Positions 36,701 through 48,170 of a stretch of 64,000 bases of DNA are shown piece by piece. Position 1 is the stretch's first letter. Each line of letters starts with the position of its first letter. Source of the DNA: Bactrocera neohumeralis (Eukaryota > Arthropoda > Insecta > Diptera > Tephritidae); assembly GCF_024586455.1 (NCBI RefSeq), contig NC_065922.1:29508089-29572088 (forward strand), given 5' to 3'. The notes beneath the pieces were generated by a model. It did not search any database. It was not told where the DNA came from and was given only the letters and a program-made list of their open reading frames with translations. Made by a program: the position numbers and the translations under genes.

Positions 36701-37526
36701 CGGCGTCAGTGTGACCAGCGGTCCGGTTGGTGGTAATACAAATGCAACAACTACCACTATGTTGCCTTCGGGTACAACAACGGCCGTGAATGTTTCGTCG
36801 TTTGCGACGCTGCCGCGCAATCATCAACGCCGCGGCATACTCAAGAAGGACTCATCGCTGCAGCATCAACATTCACTGCAACAACAACAGCAACAAACGA
36901 ATTTGTATCCACACGACGAAATCGTCTCGTATCACAATCTGGACACCACCTACAGTCAGGGCTATCAGGAGCATCAGCAGCAACAGCAACAACAACAGCA
37001 GCAACGCCAAGCATATGCCGCCAATATAGTTGGCCTGCCGCCGCCACCACCACCACCTGCCACAGCGAACTTGTCAACACAGTGCCACCACAACCAGGCG
37101 GCGGCGGCTGCGGCGGTGGCGGCTGCCATCAACACCAAAGCCTGCGCGGCCTGCATAGGCACGCTCTCACCACCACCGCCTTCCTGCAGCACACCGCCCA
37201 CCACCATGGATGCCACACCGCTGCGACCGCTTTGCAAAGGCGGCGCCGGTGGTACAGCAGCGTCCGGCAATGCGGGCCTAAAGTACGACAACATGGGCCG
37301 ACGCATAACGGCGAGCGGCAATTCGACGCTCTCGCTGCCAGATGAGGCGGACGAGGAATGCTTGGAGGATGAGACACGTTTCATAGAGGAGGCGTGCAGT
37401 ATAAAGCAGGGACAACAACAACAAGACTGTCAACAACAAAAAACCACAGCGGCGAATGCGACCACAGCGAGCGGTAATTCGAAGTTGGTGGATGCGGGCG
37501 GCGGTGCGGAGTATGTGTCGCTGTAG
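30759..37526 (+). CDS. Kekkon-family LRR/Ig transmembrane receptor (kek2/kek6 type), join 30759-30792 and 34843-37526
   Basis: Predicted 905-residue type I membrane protein of the insect Kekkon family, neural/epithelial receptors with leucine-rich repeats and one Ig domain; no kinase domain is present. Exon 1 encodes MSRNCIAICLS plus one base; the exon at 34843 opens with TT, completing a Val codon and a hydrophobic core ending ...ILLMLLPHAAG, a good signal peptide. Approximate residues: LRR N-cap Cys 35/39/41/52; six to seven LRRs 60-220; LRR C-cap (NPWQCNC, Cys 226/228/249/270); Ig domain with Cys 295, Trp 307, DAGTYAC ending at Cys 350; membrane helix about 382-407 followed by KRTSRQRR stop-transfer; then about 495 cytoplasmic residues with His/Gln, polyGln, polyPro and polyAla tracts, ending EYVSL, a possible class II PDZ ligand. 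The ATG at 34869 could be used alone but would give a very short leader. Family is confident; the paralogue is not (kek6 is my first guess, kek2 next). Confidence 0.9.
31330..31940 (-). mobile_element. LINE ORF2 C-terminal half (RNase H end and tail), inside the Kekkon intron
   Basis: Minus strand: ILALGLGTVRSMLVNEYLSL, then LVCVTVGIGGYCKCDELQAR (equivalent to the RNase H pattern VWVPGH.GI.GN..ADELAR), then ERLANFYWLRVERRRFTDLL. It continues the reading sequence of 32863-33560 after removal of the mariner between them. The tail to about 31330 resembles 38000-38600. Confidence 0.7.
31960..32860 (+). mobile_element. internally deleted mariner, 901 bp, both TIRs and TA duplication
   Basis: Flanked by TA at 31958-31959 and 32861-32862. 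The left end contains GCGTTTCAAAGCAAA and the right end its exact complement TTTGCTTTGAAACGC. The N-terminal transposase part reads KFCFKIGKTFTETFQ, YGDDCLSRSRVHEWFQRFQ, ISKTSIYRISTEHLDLRKVC and ARFVPHKLTGDQKL. Sequence then jumps to YSPDMTPCD (third Asp), LPMKGKRY and the C-terminus ILAAIPANELKH...SCIQAEGDYFE plus stop. The regions holding the first two catalytic Asp residues are absent. Non-autonomous; the intact TIRs suggest it could have been mobilised in trans. Confidence 0.88.
32863..33600 (-). mobile_element. LINE ORF2 reverse transcriptase and RNase H start, inside the Kekkon intron
   Basis: Minus strand at about 33550-33300 reads KTVVKTIMYYGVFIWWTALE, then after a frameshift CKRVQRAALIRICGASQITS. 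This is the thumb-side end of a jockey/I-type reverse transcriptase. Close to 32863 it reads EVSIHSDIIS, the Asp motif of RNase H, which stops at the mariner insertion. Confidence 0.7.
33601..34780. other. unassigned intron sequence
   Basis: AT-rich. The part at about 34020-34720 has a transposon-like texture but no domain or terminal repeat that I can name. Confidence 0.3.
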
Positions 37527-37999
37527 TATTACGGCACGCAGGTGTAAATTAGTAGGCGTTGTAACATACACAGTCATACATGGATACATCTTTACGGTTA
37601 GCGAGAACAAGAGAGTGCTAGTAAGTACGTTTGCATAGTCTAGTTATTAGTAAGCAACAAATTCATCTAATAATATCTAACACATAAGCAGTTGTAAGTT
37701 ATTATCGGGTCTCATATGCTAGTAACTAGTTCTCATTTTTCAACTTCATCTTCGTAAAGTAGGGCATACATAAAACATAACTGTTATAGTATTTAGTATA
37801 ACAAACAGCTTAAAAGAACAGTTGCAATTCAGTTAGAGGTAGAAAAGTAATTTGAAATATTTTTAATAACAGCTTAGAACATATACTGCTGACAAATGTG
37901 AGATTTCAGTTTTTGTTCTCTAAGGTAATCTAATTATGTTCGTTATACACTCATAACTCAATGCTGGTTTTTTCATCCATAAGTAGTCCGATGAGGTCT
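37527..37999 (+). other. probable start of the Kekkon 3' untranslated region
   Basis: Sequence directly after the TAG stop. No AATAAA was noticed close to the stop, and the poly(A) site was not located. The 3' UTR may end before, or run through, the LINE fragment at 38000. Confidence 0.4.
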
Positions 38000-38600
38000 G
38001 GTTAGCCCAAACTTCCTTTTATTGCTTATCTAAGTAAGTTAGGTAAGGCGAGAAGGTTGATCCTAACAGCGATCTCACTTGAACAGCTTAGAACGCCAAT
38101 CCATTGTGTTATCTAATACTTCTATGTAATTGATAATAAGACCGTCATTAGTCGACAAAGCGCTTTGAGTCTTTCAAAAATTTATTAAGGTATCTAATAT
38201 AAATTTTGGTTTATCTCCTGATTCACCAAATGAAAGGCCACCGCGATGTCAACTTCAGTCTTTCAAAGGCTGGACACTAAAGATAAAATTGATAAAATGC
38301 CTGTATGTTTTCACCACACCTTCTTCCCTACAAGTTTGATAAATGGCGTGTGACCAGATTTTTATGAACGCCTATTGGACAAGTTCCACTAAAAACTATT
38401 ATGTTTACGGCAAGTGAAACCTTGCTAAGGCAGATAATTCAGTAAATATCCTGCGATGTGCTTTAAGCGAAAAGAATATCACAGTCTCACAAAAACAATT
38501 AATGCTAAACACACGCAAGATCCATGGGTCCAGTGCTAGAACGCTAGATGGCAAACGAATTTCTTTAAAAACTCGTTTCCAATCCGATATGAGCAGAGTG
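38000..38600 (-). mobile_element. LINE 3' fragment
   Basis: Resembles the 3' part of 31330-31940 in the same orientation (CCTTGCTAAGGCAGATAATTCAGTAAAT, ACACACGCAAGATCCATGGGTCCAGT). The part at about 38150-38200 also shares GTCGACAAAGCGCTTTGA with 8470-8850 and 10920-11330. Heavily decayed. Confidence 0.5.
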
Positions 38601-39065
38601 TGGGTAGTCTAAGATTCCTTGAAAGTTGATTTTATTATTAAAAAAAAACATTACAATGCGGTCTGTCCGACAAAAATATCATTGCTTTGATCTAAAGAAA
38701 TTACGTATTATTACGATAATATTTCAATCGAATGACTTCTTTAGTACTAACTGTTTTCATATAAACACTAGTTCAACATTTTCTGAGCAATATCTCTCTG
38801 ATGATTTATGTTAGTAATCCTGGGCAAGACGTAGGGTTTTTTTAGAATTTTTAGAGACCTTTGTATTTGCCTTGTTCGAGATATGAAGTGGTTTGACTTG
38901 ACTTCAGGAAACTGCTCTACAAAAGTCAGGTTTATAAAAACTTTTAAAAGAATTGTATTCAGTAGTTTAGAACCTGCAACTGCAAATATATCAGCGACAA
39001 TATCAATTTGAAAGCAGAAGCCCTTTCCAATTTTCCTGTGTGTTTAATTTTAATTACAAATAACA
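38601..39065. other. no gene seen
   Basis: AT-rich sequence without supported features. Confidence 0.35.
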
Positions 39066-39470
39066 AAATAATGTTAACTTCTACTGCACCAAAGCTGTTA
39101 TACTCTTCCCGACCAATTGTTTGCATGCAACAGAAAAAAAAATTTTCCTAGTTATTTTTAGTCATTTTGTTTGATACAAGTAATATTCTAGGCATACAAA
39201 TATTAAAGTTAACGAAGTTCAAGTCGAATTAAGCTTACTTAATAAGGAAAGGTGATCTTTATCTTGACTTTGATGTTCAGAGATTTGGGCATTGCCTGAG
39301 ACAATAATCTATGCCAAATTTGATGAAGATAATTTGTTCGCATATTCGGGTAGATAGACCAACGTGGTCTTCAGGCTGATCATTTATATATATACTTTAT
39401 AGGTTCTTCGATCATTCCCATTAGATATCATAAACTTTGAGAGAGCTTAGTTATCATTGTTGTTCGACAT
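39066..39470 (-). mobile_element. short non-autonomous element, family 1, badly eroded copy
   Basis: GTTAACTTCTACTGCACCAAAGCTGTTATAC, AATCTATGCCAAATTTGATGAAGATAA and TATATATATACTTTATAGG follow the order seen in 56980-57452. Confidence 0.5.
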
Positions 39471-40629
39471 TATAAAATATAGCTTCTACTCTATCAGTCC
39501 TGTCGTTAGACTTGTTAACTGTGCCCTTGTGAAAAAATGTATATAACATAACCAATTGTCAGGGCAAAATTAAGGTCACTGATTTCTCGTTTATCAATCA
39601 ACCAATTGTCTGCCACAATTGCTTCTAACCGTATTTCTTTTACAATAAAATATTCTAAGTGCGGCTAATACATTTCAATTTACCAGTAGCTCGCTCGTTT
39701 CGTCACTCTCTAACTGTTATTATTACAGTTGTCATAGTACTTATTTAATTTGCATACAGTTGAACTTGCATAACTCGAACTTCTCTAACTCAAAGTTTTC
39801 CATAACCAGAACTCTTGAATTTTCAATAGAAGTCAAATTTTAACAAATTTCCTTCCATAACTCGAAATCTCTCTAGCTCGAAGTTTTTTTGTGGATTATG
39901 GCGATTCAAGTTACTAAGTTCAAGTGTAATAATATGTTATTACTAAATAATTAATTTAACACTTCAATTATTAATATAATTTATAATTTTAAGATATATG
40001 TACATATATGTACTAGTATATTTGTTTAACTATATTATTGTTTTTTATTTAAAACAGCAAGGCTGGTTTAATCGAAACTTATTATAGACAATACTTGACG
40101 TACATGCATTGTTAGATGGTTCAGTCCCAATAGCCAAAGTAATAACTTCGATAAGAATTATTTTATTTTATAAGACAAAGCAATCATTTTTTTTTTAAAT
40201 AGCTGGAGTAAAATAAAACAGAGATGATTGAACTAGGTATTTATATATTTTAGCACCAATAATTCTAAAATATATTTTTGCATAGTTGAGCTCGCTGGAA
40301 ATGTTTACGCATTTACTCTTAATACTGCTCTTTGATATGGCTTAAACGATATTCTAACAATGCTGTTGCTGTAATTCCAATGTTTTCATTCAAAATAATC
40401 CCTACCACTGAAAGGTAGTTGTAAAACAAAACCCTTATTTTCATATTGTGCTTTGTTTCAAAAATGGTTCTTGTCATTTCATATATTATGCCGTAGATAA
40501 TGATGACGACTTCTTTTTCGTTAACATGAACAAAACCATAACCAAATAGATAACGTTAGCGCCTACCGGAAGCTTATACATTTTATTCAATACGTAATCT
40601 GATGCATGGTTGAACATTTAACGATTTTA
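39471..40629. other. no gene seen
   Basis: AT-rich. A short local repetition of CATAACTCGAA/TAACTCAAAG-like strings at about 39770-39890 is the only pattern noticed. Confidence 0.35.
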
Positions 40630-41260
40630 AAGAAAACTTTATTGGTTTCTCTTAATAATAATGCCATCACCAACAGCTCCTTTCACTAAATTGATTGTTT
40701 TGCTGGCTGTTGCATGCCACACAGCTGAGTCTTGTTGAAACCTCCAATTCAGGTACGAAAAAGTCATTCAACATCCACATTAACTGTAACATTATGGCTG
40801 GCTGCTGGCTGCCGGCTTCATTTTTAAAGAAATATGAACCTTTGTTTACCTCTACCCATAGAGAAAACCAAACAGACTACTTTTTGAGAATGTATCGTCG
40901 TCTCAACAATGTCTTGTGGCTTATCATCACACTAAATGTGAAAATTTTGTTTATTAACGTACACATTTAACCAAAATTTAGATTCATGGCTAAACCAATT
41001 TTGCTTGTGAAAATCGGCATCGGTGTTCATCTCGTTTTAGGCCCATTCACAGAACGTCCGACTCGCTTAATGATTGCTAGACTTCAATTCGTGCACGAGT
41101 TGGATTTTATAAGTCCACAAACCAAGCACAAGCAATTGTTGCTCACAATGAAAGTTGGACTCCTTCGAATCTGCAACACAGCGCACTGTATGGCATCTCC
41201 GAGAATGTGTATTATCCACTAAAGCAAGAATGTTGCGAAACCGATTCATAGTGCTTGAAT
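40630..41260 (-). mobile_element. Tc1/mariner-superfamily DDE transposase pseudogene, copy 1
   Basis: Minus strand: VDNTHSRRCHTVRCVADS, KFWLNVYVNKQNFHI, TIHSQKVVCLVF, FFKNEAG, MLNDFFVPELE and FQQDSAVWHA. This is the order of the insect DDE family whose intact members read DEAHF.LNGYVNKQN.R.W, HPQ.VTVWC, GPYFF.NE.G and WFQQDGA..HT. The first Asp motif is ruined (SHESKFW); the second (QQD) survives. Stops and frameshifts throughout. Same family as 59905-60440. Confidence 0.75.
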
Positions 41261-42985
41261 TACAGACTCTGCTGTGCGATTATATCGACCGAATATTAAA
41301 TGGAGCGCGTCTGTTCGTTATATTTATAATAAACCTAGCCCATTATAAATCGAAAAACAGTTGATCAAAGAAAAAATCCGAAAACAATATTGTCGTATTG
41401 AAAACCACACGTCTAAAACAATCGTTGTTTTGTATTTGGTGTCAATATTGATATGAATTCGGTTGACAAAAATTTGTAATCAAAAAGCGGTCCACTTTTC
41501 ATAGCTTGTCGATATAGAGTATTTGCAAAGCCTTTTTTAGTACGCTAGTTTAGCACCAAAATTTTTGCTTCCATTGTTCTTTAAGTCTTCTTCAACTTAC
41601 ATTAAATCACCATTCACTCTTACTGATTGTAGTATAAGCCAATAAGTTGTAAAAATATTGAGTTTATTTTTCATATCCACCACATTTCAACAAAGTTGAA
41701 ATCGAAATCGATATTTTTTATAGTTAAATAGTCTATGAGCTTAAACTTTGAGAATTAGAGCTTAGCGATAAATTTATAATAAATTTTGTATCGTTTTCCG
41801 CTTTAATAGGCTTTTAGACTTTAAATAAAATATTGTAAAAATTTGCCAAATTAAGCATTGAACTATAATTTAAATGTGTTTAGCTTTAGTTGAAATATGT
41901 TCAATTAGTATAATGCGCTGCTGCATTGCGAAAGATAACATTTAAGCAAGTAAAAAATGGCTTATGTAATAAAATATTTATTTAGAGAAAAAAAGACACA
42001 TCATAGCGAACAACAACAAATCAAAAATACTAATTGAGTATGTATTACATAATAAACACACACATACGCAAGAATATCTATAGTTTGGAATCGATAATAA
42101 GCAAATAACTATGTATGTATGTAAATCGGCTTATCTTTAATTAATAATTAACTTTTATTGAGGCAGATATTTATATGAATATTATATACATACATATATG
42201 TATATATATACATACTTAGCTATATGTGTATGTGCAACTGGCATTGTAAATATTGACGTAGCGAAAAACCAAAATGTAAATTATTAAATAGATTAGAGAT
42301 TTTTTAAACTTTTAAAGCTAAATTGCATTAAACAAACATAATTCAGCTGTCACGGATTAAAGCGAGCACAGTGGCAAAAAATCGAGGGAAAAGTTTGCAG
42401 GCAAAAAATGAATTTAAATGTAAATTTATAGAAGAAAAATGCAGCAAAAATGCAAATACATAGAAAAAAATAACGGTAAACATTTTAATACAAATTCACA
42501 CCAACAAAAACAAAAGAAAAAAATGCATTTGTGTAAACAAGTTGTAGGGGTCATGACACCAATGCATAAAACGAGCACTTGCATGCAATATTATCGCAAA
42601 AACAAAAAAAGCATTAATTTCCTGGAATTTTTTTATTTCCATGCCGAGAGCAATGCATAAGTCCCTTAGCCAGCAAATTTGTGTAAATGAACACCGGCGA
42701 TATTTATTTGTTGTGATTAGCAAACAGCAGCTGAAGCCAAAAGCATTTTATAAAAGCCAAATAAACAACAACAAACCCACATATACATACAGCAGCGGAA
42801 ATATTTGTCAAAATGTATATAGAAAACACATTTTCGAAAAAAATCAATAGAAGCTGACAAACGAAGGCAAACAACAACACTTGTAAAAACTGTAAACTTT
42901 GAAAGAAAATTTAAACGCCAGCAATTATGAGCATGAATGAGGTCTAGACATTAATTAAAATTATTAAGTAGCATGTAAGCGTAAG
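41261..42985. other. A-rich sequence, no gene supported
   Basis: AT- and A-rich with several AATAAA strings after about 41820, and CATA/TATG runs at about 42180-42230. It could be distal 3' UTR or intergenic DNA of the Kekkon gene; nothing in the sequence decides this. Confidence 0.3.
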
Positions 42986-43330
42986 GTATATAAGGTAAAT
43001 GGAAAAAAATAAATATTATAAAAATAAAAAATAAGATTTAAAAAATAATTAAATTTAAAAAATAAAAAAAATTAAAAAAGTATAATTTACAAAATAAAAA
43101 ATTAATAAGAATTATTTACAAAATAAAAAATTTTAAAATTAAAAAAAAAGATTATTTAAAAAATAAAAAATTTAAGAATTATGATTTAAATATAAAAAAA
43201 TTTTAAAAAATATTATTTACAAAATAAAAATTTTAAAAATTATAATTTCACATGTAAAAGGAATGAAAATTTAAAAATTAAAAAAATAAAAATATACTAG
43301 CAAATTTAATAACAAAAAAACTCAAAAACT
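42986..43330. repeat. AT-only degenerate minisatellite
   Basis: Repeated ATTATTTACAAAATAAAAAATTTTAAA-like units of roughly 30-40 bp, almost free of G and C. Confidence 0.7.
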
Positions 43331-43619
43331 ACGCAGAGGCATTAGACATTTAATAATTTGAAAATTCTCAGTTTTTGGCTAACAAAATTCAGCCCGAAGT
43401 GACCAAATAACAGTAAATAGCTGCTAATAAAATTACAATTATACTAATTAATAAAGAAAAAAATAAAAAACTTTAAAATGTAAAACAAAACTTTTTACTT
43501 TTTATTTACTTCGAAAAAAATGGGGAAGCAAAAGTGAGTATGCATTTAAAAAGGCTTTTAGAAAAATTTTGAAATAGATTAAAAAAAAACAAACTGAAAA
43601 TCAAAATTTTGAAAATAAT

Positions 43620-44090
43620 CATTTACAAAAATCGTAAGTAGTTCAAAGAAAAAATTCAATATTATTCAAATATGCAAGGTTCTAATATTTCTTAAAAAAG
43701 ACAAATTTTTGAAGATATTTCTGAAGGAAGCTGACAATTCCGTAAAAATCAGGGTGAAAAATTTGTAAGAAATCTGAAAAATCATTAAAAAATATGTTCA
43801 TTATAAGAACAAAAGTCGTAATCATTTCTTAAAAAAAATTGTAGGAAAATATTTCTGAAGGAAGCTGACAGCTTATTGAAAAATCATGATGAAAAGTCGT
43901 AAGTATTTCATTAAAAAATAAATGGCATAATAAAGTCGAATAATCATTAAAAAATATGATCAAAACATGAACAACATTCGTAAGTATTTCCTTAAAAAAA
44001 TATGTAGAAAATTGTATACAAACAGATTCCGCATTTCTTAAAAATTAAACTAACAAAAGTCGTAAGTATTTCATTTGAGGAAGCATAAAA
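43620..44090. repeat. degenerate tandem repeat, units of ~110-160 bp
   Basis: AAAAGTCGTAAGTATTTC or variants recur at least four times. TATTTCTGAAGGAAGCTGACA occurs near 43717 and again near 43850, and AATCATTAAAAAATATG near 43783 and 43945. Non-coding. Confidence 0.7.
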
Positions 44091-44519
44091 AATGCATTTG
44101 CGAAGGCTAAGTGCTTATAACTTTACGCAGAACTACGTAAACTGGCAATATCTCTCTTCATTTTCTGAAGCAAACCACACCTTCATTATAAATCCTGAAT
44201 TTTCTTACATTACCGCAAATACATTTAAAAAATTAAAATACGAACAAACAGGGCCCATGCCATAAACTTATATACGAAATATTAAAAATAAAGTATTCTT
44301 CCACTTTCTCCCCCGAAACTTCGATAATTAACTGCCTAGTTGTTTAATGTTGATAGACACAGATCACCGCTTATTATTTTATGCACAATGAAACAAATAA
44401 ATGTAGCAATTAAAACCAAATTCAAATAGTTTTAACCCAACTTTACAAAAAAGTCGAAATAAATTATGCATAAAATGAAAAATTACACTCCACTCTATTT
44501 TTAAAAGAAGCGCAAAATT

Positions 44520-45357
44520 CATACCTTTAATTTGACACCAAAATCATCGAAATCGGTTAAGAATTCACAGAGTTATGCTAATTTGTAGCAAACAACCCAA
44601 TCTGTGCACATGCACGCACACACACACACACACACACGCGACGCACGCAAATTTTCATTTTGCTCAAATCGACGATTTGCACCAGGCACCCAGAAATGCT
44701 CTGAGCACAGCAGGTGGCTGCGCCAAAAAAATTTATTTTCTGTTGCATACCCCCAAGGCGCAAGAAATTCGCCACACACCGGAAGCGTTAACTAGGCAAC
44801 TTTAATCGAGCATAACTCCGCCAAATATAAGTCCGTAACGACGTTTGAGGTATCAAATGAAAGAGCAGGACGCGTCGCTGATAGTGTTTGTAATAAAAAT
44901 GTTTCAAAATTAATTTTTATTACTCAAAAATATGTAAACGCGTTTTGTTTGTAAACACAGTTTTCGAATGCAATGGAAAATTCAAAGCATCACTGTTGGC
45001 AGCACCAAGCCTTCCTCTTTCATTTAAGACCAAATTCAATGTTAACGGTTGGTTTTTGCCTTAGTTATGTGCAAATAAGTGTTATGTGTTAGAGCTTCCG
45101 GTAGTCAAAGGAAGTTGCATTGCGCCTTGGGGGTATGCAACAAAATTTTAATTTTTTTGCAGCAGCCACCTGCTGTGCTCAGCGCATTTCTGGGTGCCTG
45201 GTGCAAATCGAGTATTTGACAAAATGCAAAATCGCAGCGACCGCGCTGCATGTGTGTGTGTGTGTGCATGTGCTAAGTGGCACTGGTAAGTGTTTTTGCG
45301 GCATAACTCCGGCAATTATAGGCCGATTTTAATGATTTTGGTGTTGAATGAAAGGTA
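44520..45357. mobile_element. long inverted-repeat element (arms ~240 bp, spacer ~360 bp)
   Basis: The left arm at about 44520-44761 and right arm at about 45121-45357 are reverse complements with mismatches. Shared parts are GACACCAAAATCAT, the CA/GT run, TTGCACCAGGCACCCAGAAATG, GCTCTGAGCACAGCAGGTGGCTG-type sequence and TTGCATACCCCCAAGGCGCA. The spacer holds two more, inner, opposed copies of a GCATAACT...AAATGAAAG module also found in both arms. Frames of 60-76 codons occur in both arms because of the symmetry and are not genes. No transposase is encoded. Confidence 0.85.
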
Positions 45358-47364
45358 GTGAAAATCTGCATCGTTCCAAATAATAAAACAGCAATTTTAT
45401 GATCAACAAATATTTTTATTTTAAGTTTTTATTTTCATTTGCAATATTTTGCTTAAATTGTTAGTAATAAATAAATGATTGTTATTCATATTTTTATTAA
45501 AGTAAATAATTAGTTGTCAACTAACGATAATGTTATAATATTAGTTAATAATAAAAAATGTCCGGTCCACCAACGTGTTGTATTTCGGTGTCCAAATTGC
45601 TGCTCTTCTACCAGGTACTTAGGAGGATATAGTAGAGTGTTGCTGGTGCCCAATTAGTTGCTGTAGGGTATAAAGAAAGATATTTTTGTGAAATTTGAAG
45701 CAATAAAGGAAATACTATTTTTCATAATATTGTATTTTATTGATAATATTTTGTATTTCGGGAATTCATACGGACCATACTTTTATATGTTCGGATTTAA
45801 CATTAAATAGTAGTATGGGGCATAAAAATTAGTTTTGTTAATCATAATATCCATTTTACTAAAAAAGTTTATATAAGAGAAGAAAACAAGAAATGTTGCA
45901 TTTCAACTTTTTTATTATTAGTCTAAAGACTTTATATTTACTGTCATATATTCATAGCTCAGAAAGCACTAATATTTTTCAATTCTTAATATATTTTCAT
46001 TTATATTTCTGCTTTCCGAGTAAATTTTACATCGCTTTGATATATTAAAAAAATTTTCAATATTTAAACCAGAAAACTTTCCTTAATTTTAGAATGAGTC
46101 TCTCAGACCCATAAGTACAATTATATTGCCTGCTACAACATTTTTATATATGGTATTAATAAGTGCCACATTCGAGAGCAAATGTGAAGGCTCGCGTCCT
46201 GCAGAAAGTCATACGTCTCCTGTACATTTTTGGCGTTTTAATTTCACGATCACGTACAAGAGATGTTGAGGAAAGCACCAGAGGCAATTACACAAAACGT
46301 TCTTTGGATATCTCTGTGTGGAATCCAGGTATATACTTGTATGTAGCACACACAAGCATAAATTAAATGGAATTTGTGCTACGTGCTTATATTCAAGTAA
46401 GCCTACCAGCATTCAATATGCTCGTCACATGTCCACGTTGACGACAAGAATATGTCAGTGGAATATTTCGCACATCAATTTACCTTGATTTTTTTCAGCA
46501 GCAAACATTCCACGTGAAATATAATAAATTTGACACGTACTTGACACCTAGACGAAAAGACTGCACGCCAAAGAAATAAGAATAATATTACTTTCATATA
46601 AGTAGAATAAAAAAGGACGGCGGTAGAAAGTGAAATTTTATGTCGGTTGATATACTTATGTATGTACGCTTATGCACCGACTCTTAGTAAATCTAAAATT
46701 CCGGAAGGCTTCAAATCGAGAACATCAAATCCAGTAGTTTCATTTGGGCATACAAAAGCAGTGCTTACAGTTGGCCGCAGATATTCTATAAATATAAAAA
46801 TTAAAATTAAGTAGAATTGCTCACCAATTGTTTTGGGTGAATCTCATCGATGTATTTCCATAAGTTTCTACATCATCCGCTGATGCTGATGAGTTTTGGT
46901 TTCCACGAAGGTATCGGCATTATTTACATAAATGTCTCAACAACTGAATTTTCCGAATAAAAAGAATTAAAACAAAAAGCGTCTATCTTTCTCGATTATT
47001 AGCTAGCGTAGCTTGATATTGATTGACAATTCTTTCTTTCTACCAATACCCATATTTTGCGAGTCGCATTGTAGGAAACCAAAACTTTCATTAGCGGAGA
47101 TTTGGTAAAGCGCTACCGACAAGATATTTATTGACAATATAGAAAGATTTTCAATATAGACAGATTAGAATATTAAAAATAAACTGTACAAATAAATAGT
47201 TGAAGCGGATGAAATGTCATCTGTCTTCATGAAAGAGAAACTTATGGTTAGTGTCTACAAGTATATCAATTTCGAACTCCACGAGATTGGAAAAGCCATT
47301 CGTGAGATGTCACTCTACACAAAGTGGCAAAGTCGTCCATGTAGGAAATGTTAACAAAAAGCAG
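45358..47364. other. no gene seen
   Basis: AT-rich. Chance frames up to 67 codons; no element end or domain recognised. Confidence 0.35.
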
Positions 47365-47670
47365 GTTATTGACTTTGATAAATATAAACAAAGGATCTGT
47401 ACTGGGCTGAATGTAAATAAAAACCTCATTGACCGCATAAAGTGAAAACAAAGGAGTCATTGACCCACAAAATATAAACGAAGGTTGTTGACTTGGCTAA
47501 ATATAAACAGAAGCTCCTGACTTAGATAAATCAAAACAAAGTGATCATTGACCCCATATAAATAATATAAATAAAAGGGTCACTGATTACAATTGAAAAA
47601 AGGTTCACTGACCCTAAATTTAAACCAAGATTTTTCACCTGTTTATATGCAATCATAATTGTTGACTTAG
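47365..47670. repeat. ~30-bp minisatellite, about nine degenerate copies
   Basis: Units of the form TCATTGACCCNNTAAATATAAACAAAGG follow one another from 47365 to about 47633, with a further partial unit GTTGACTTAGCTAAA at about 47661-47675, directly against the mariner fragment. Confidence 0.75.
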
Positions 47671-47674
47671 CTAA

Positions 47675-48170
47675 AATGTCATGGCGCATTATCGTGTTGA
47701 AAAAACCATTAATTTTTCGCCAACAAATCAAATTTAAGAAAAATTACTTCATGTAGAAGCCTCAAAGCGATAGTATTCTATATTTATGGCTTGAACCTGT
47801 GAAATAAATTGATGGTGAACCACACCTTCGTAACCAAAGAAAACGATCATCATCATCTTGATTTTTGAACGAATTTGAAGCGTTGTTTGGGTTTAGGTTT
47901 ATTTTAGAGAACGTTATTCGCAAGATTGTCGCACAGTTTCAACGTCATATTCACAAGTCCTTCTCTGGTAATCATAAATGATGTGTCTGATAACTGTAGA
48001 GTCCTCAGCTATATTGTCAAGCATCTCTTTAACGACCTCTACTACACTTTTAGTTCAGCCTTATACCCAAAACATTAACCAAACTAAGAAAAAAATTGTG
48101 TTCAGTCGATCCATAAAAGACATAGGATCCTTTGCTATATCTCTGATGTCAACACGAAGATTTTGAACAC
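47675..48170 (-). mobile_element. mariner transposase fragment (FFDYRG type), degenerate
   Basis: Minus strand: MLDNIAEDSTVIRHI, EYDVETVRQSCE, RSKIKMMMIVFFGYEGVVHHQ, NIEYYRFEA and, at 47681-47699, WFFQHDNAP with the second Asp. The first-Asp motif, expected as ITGDETWVY, is scrambled (IIYDYQRRTCEY). It breaks off shortly after the second Asp, next to the minisatellite, so the third Asp and C-terminus are absent. Confidence 0.78.

Noticed and set aside
34869..37526. ATG at 34869 as the receptor start codon
   Set aside because: The hydrophobic leader continues upstream to the splice acceptor, and a phase-matched start exon exists at 30759.
35387..37610. Long minus-strand and other-frame ORFs across the receptor exon
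   Set aside because: Shadows of a strongly coding strand; no independent domains.
44573..45332. Mirror-image 60-76 codon frames
   Set aside because: Produced by the symmetry of the long inverted repeat.
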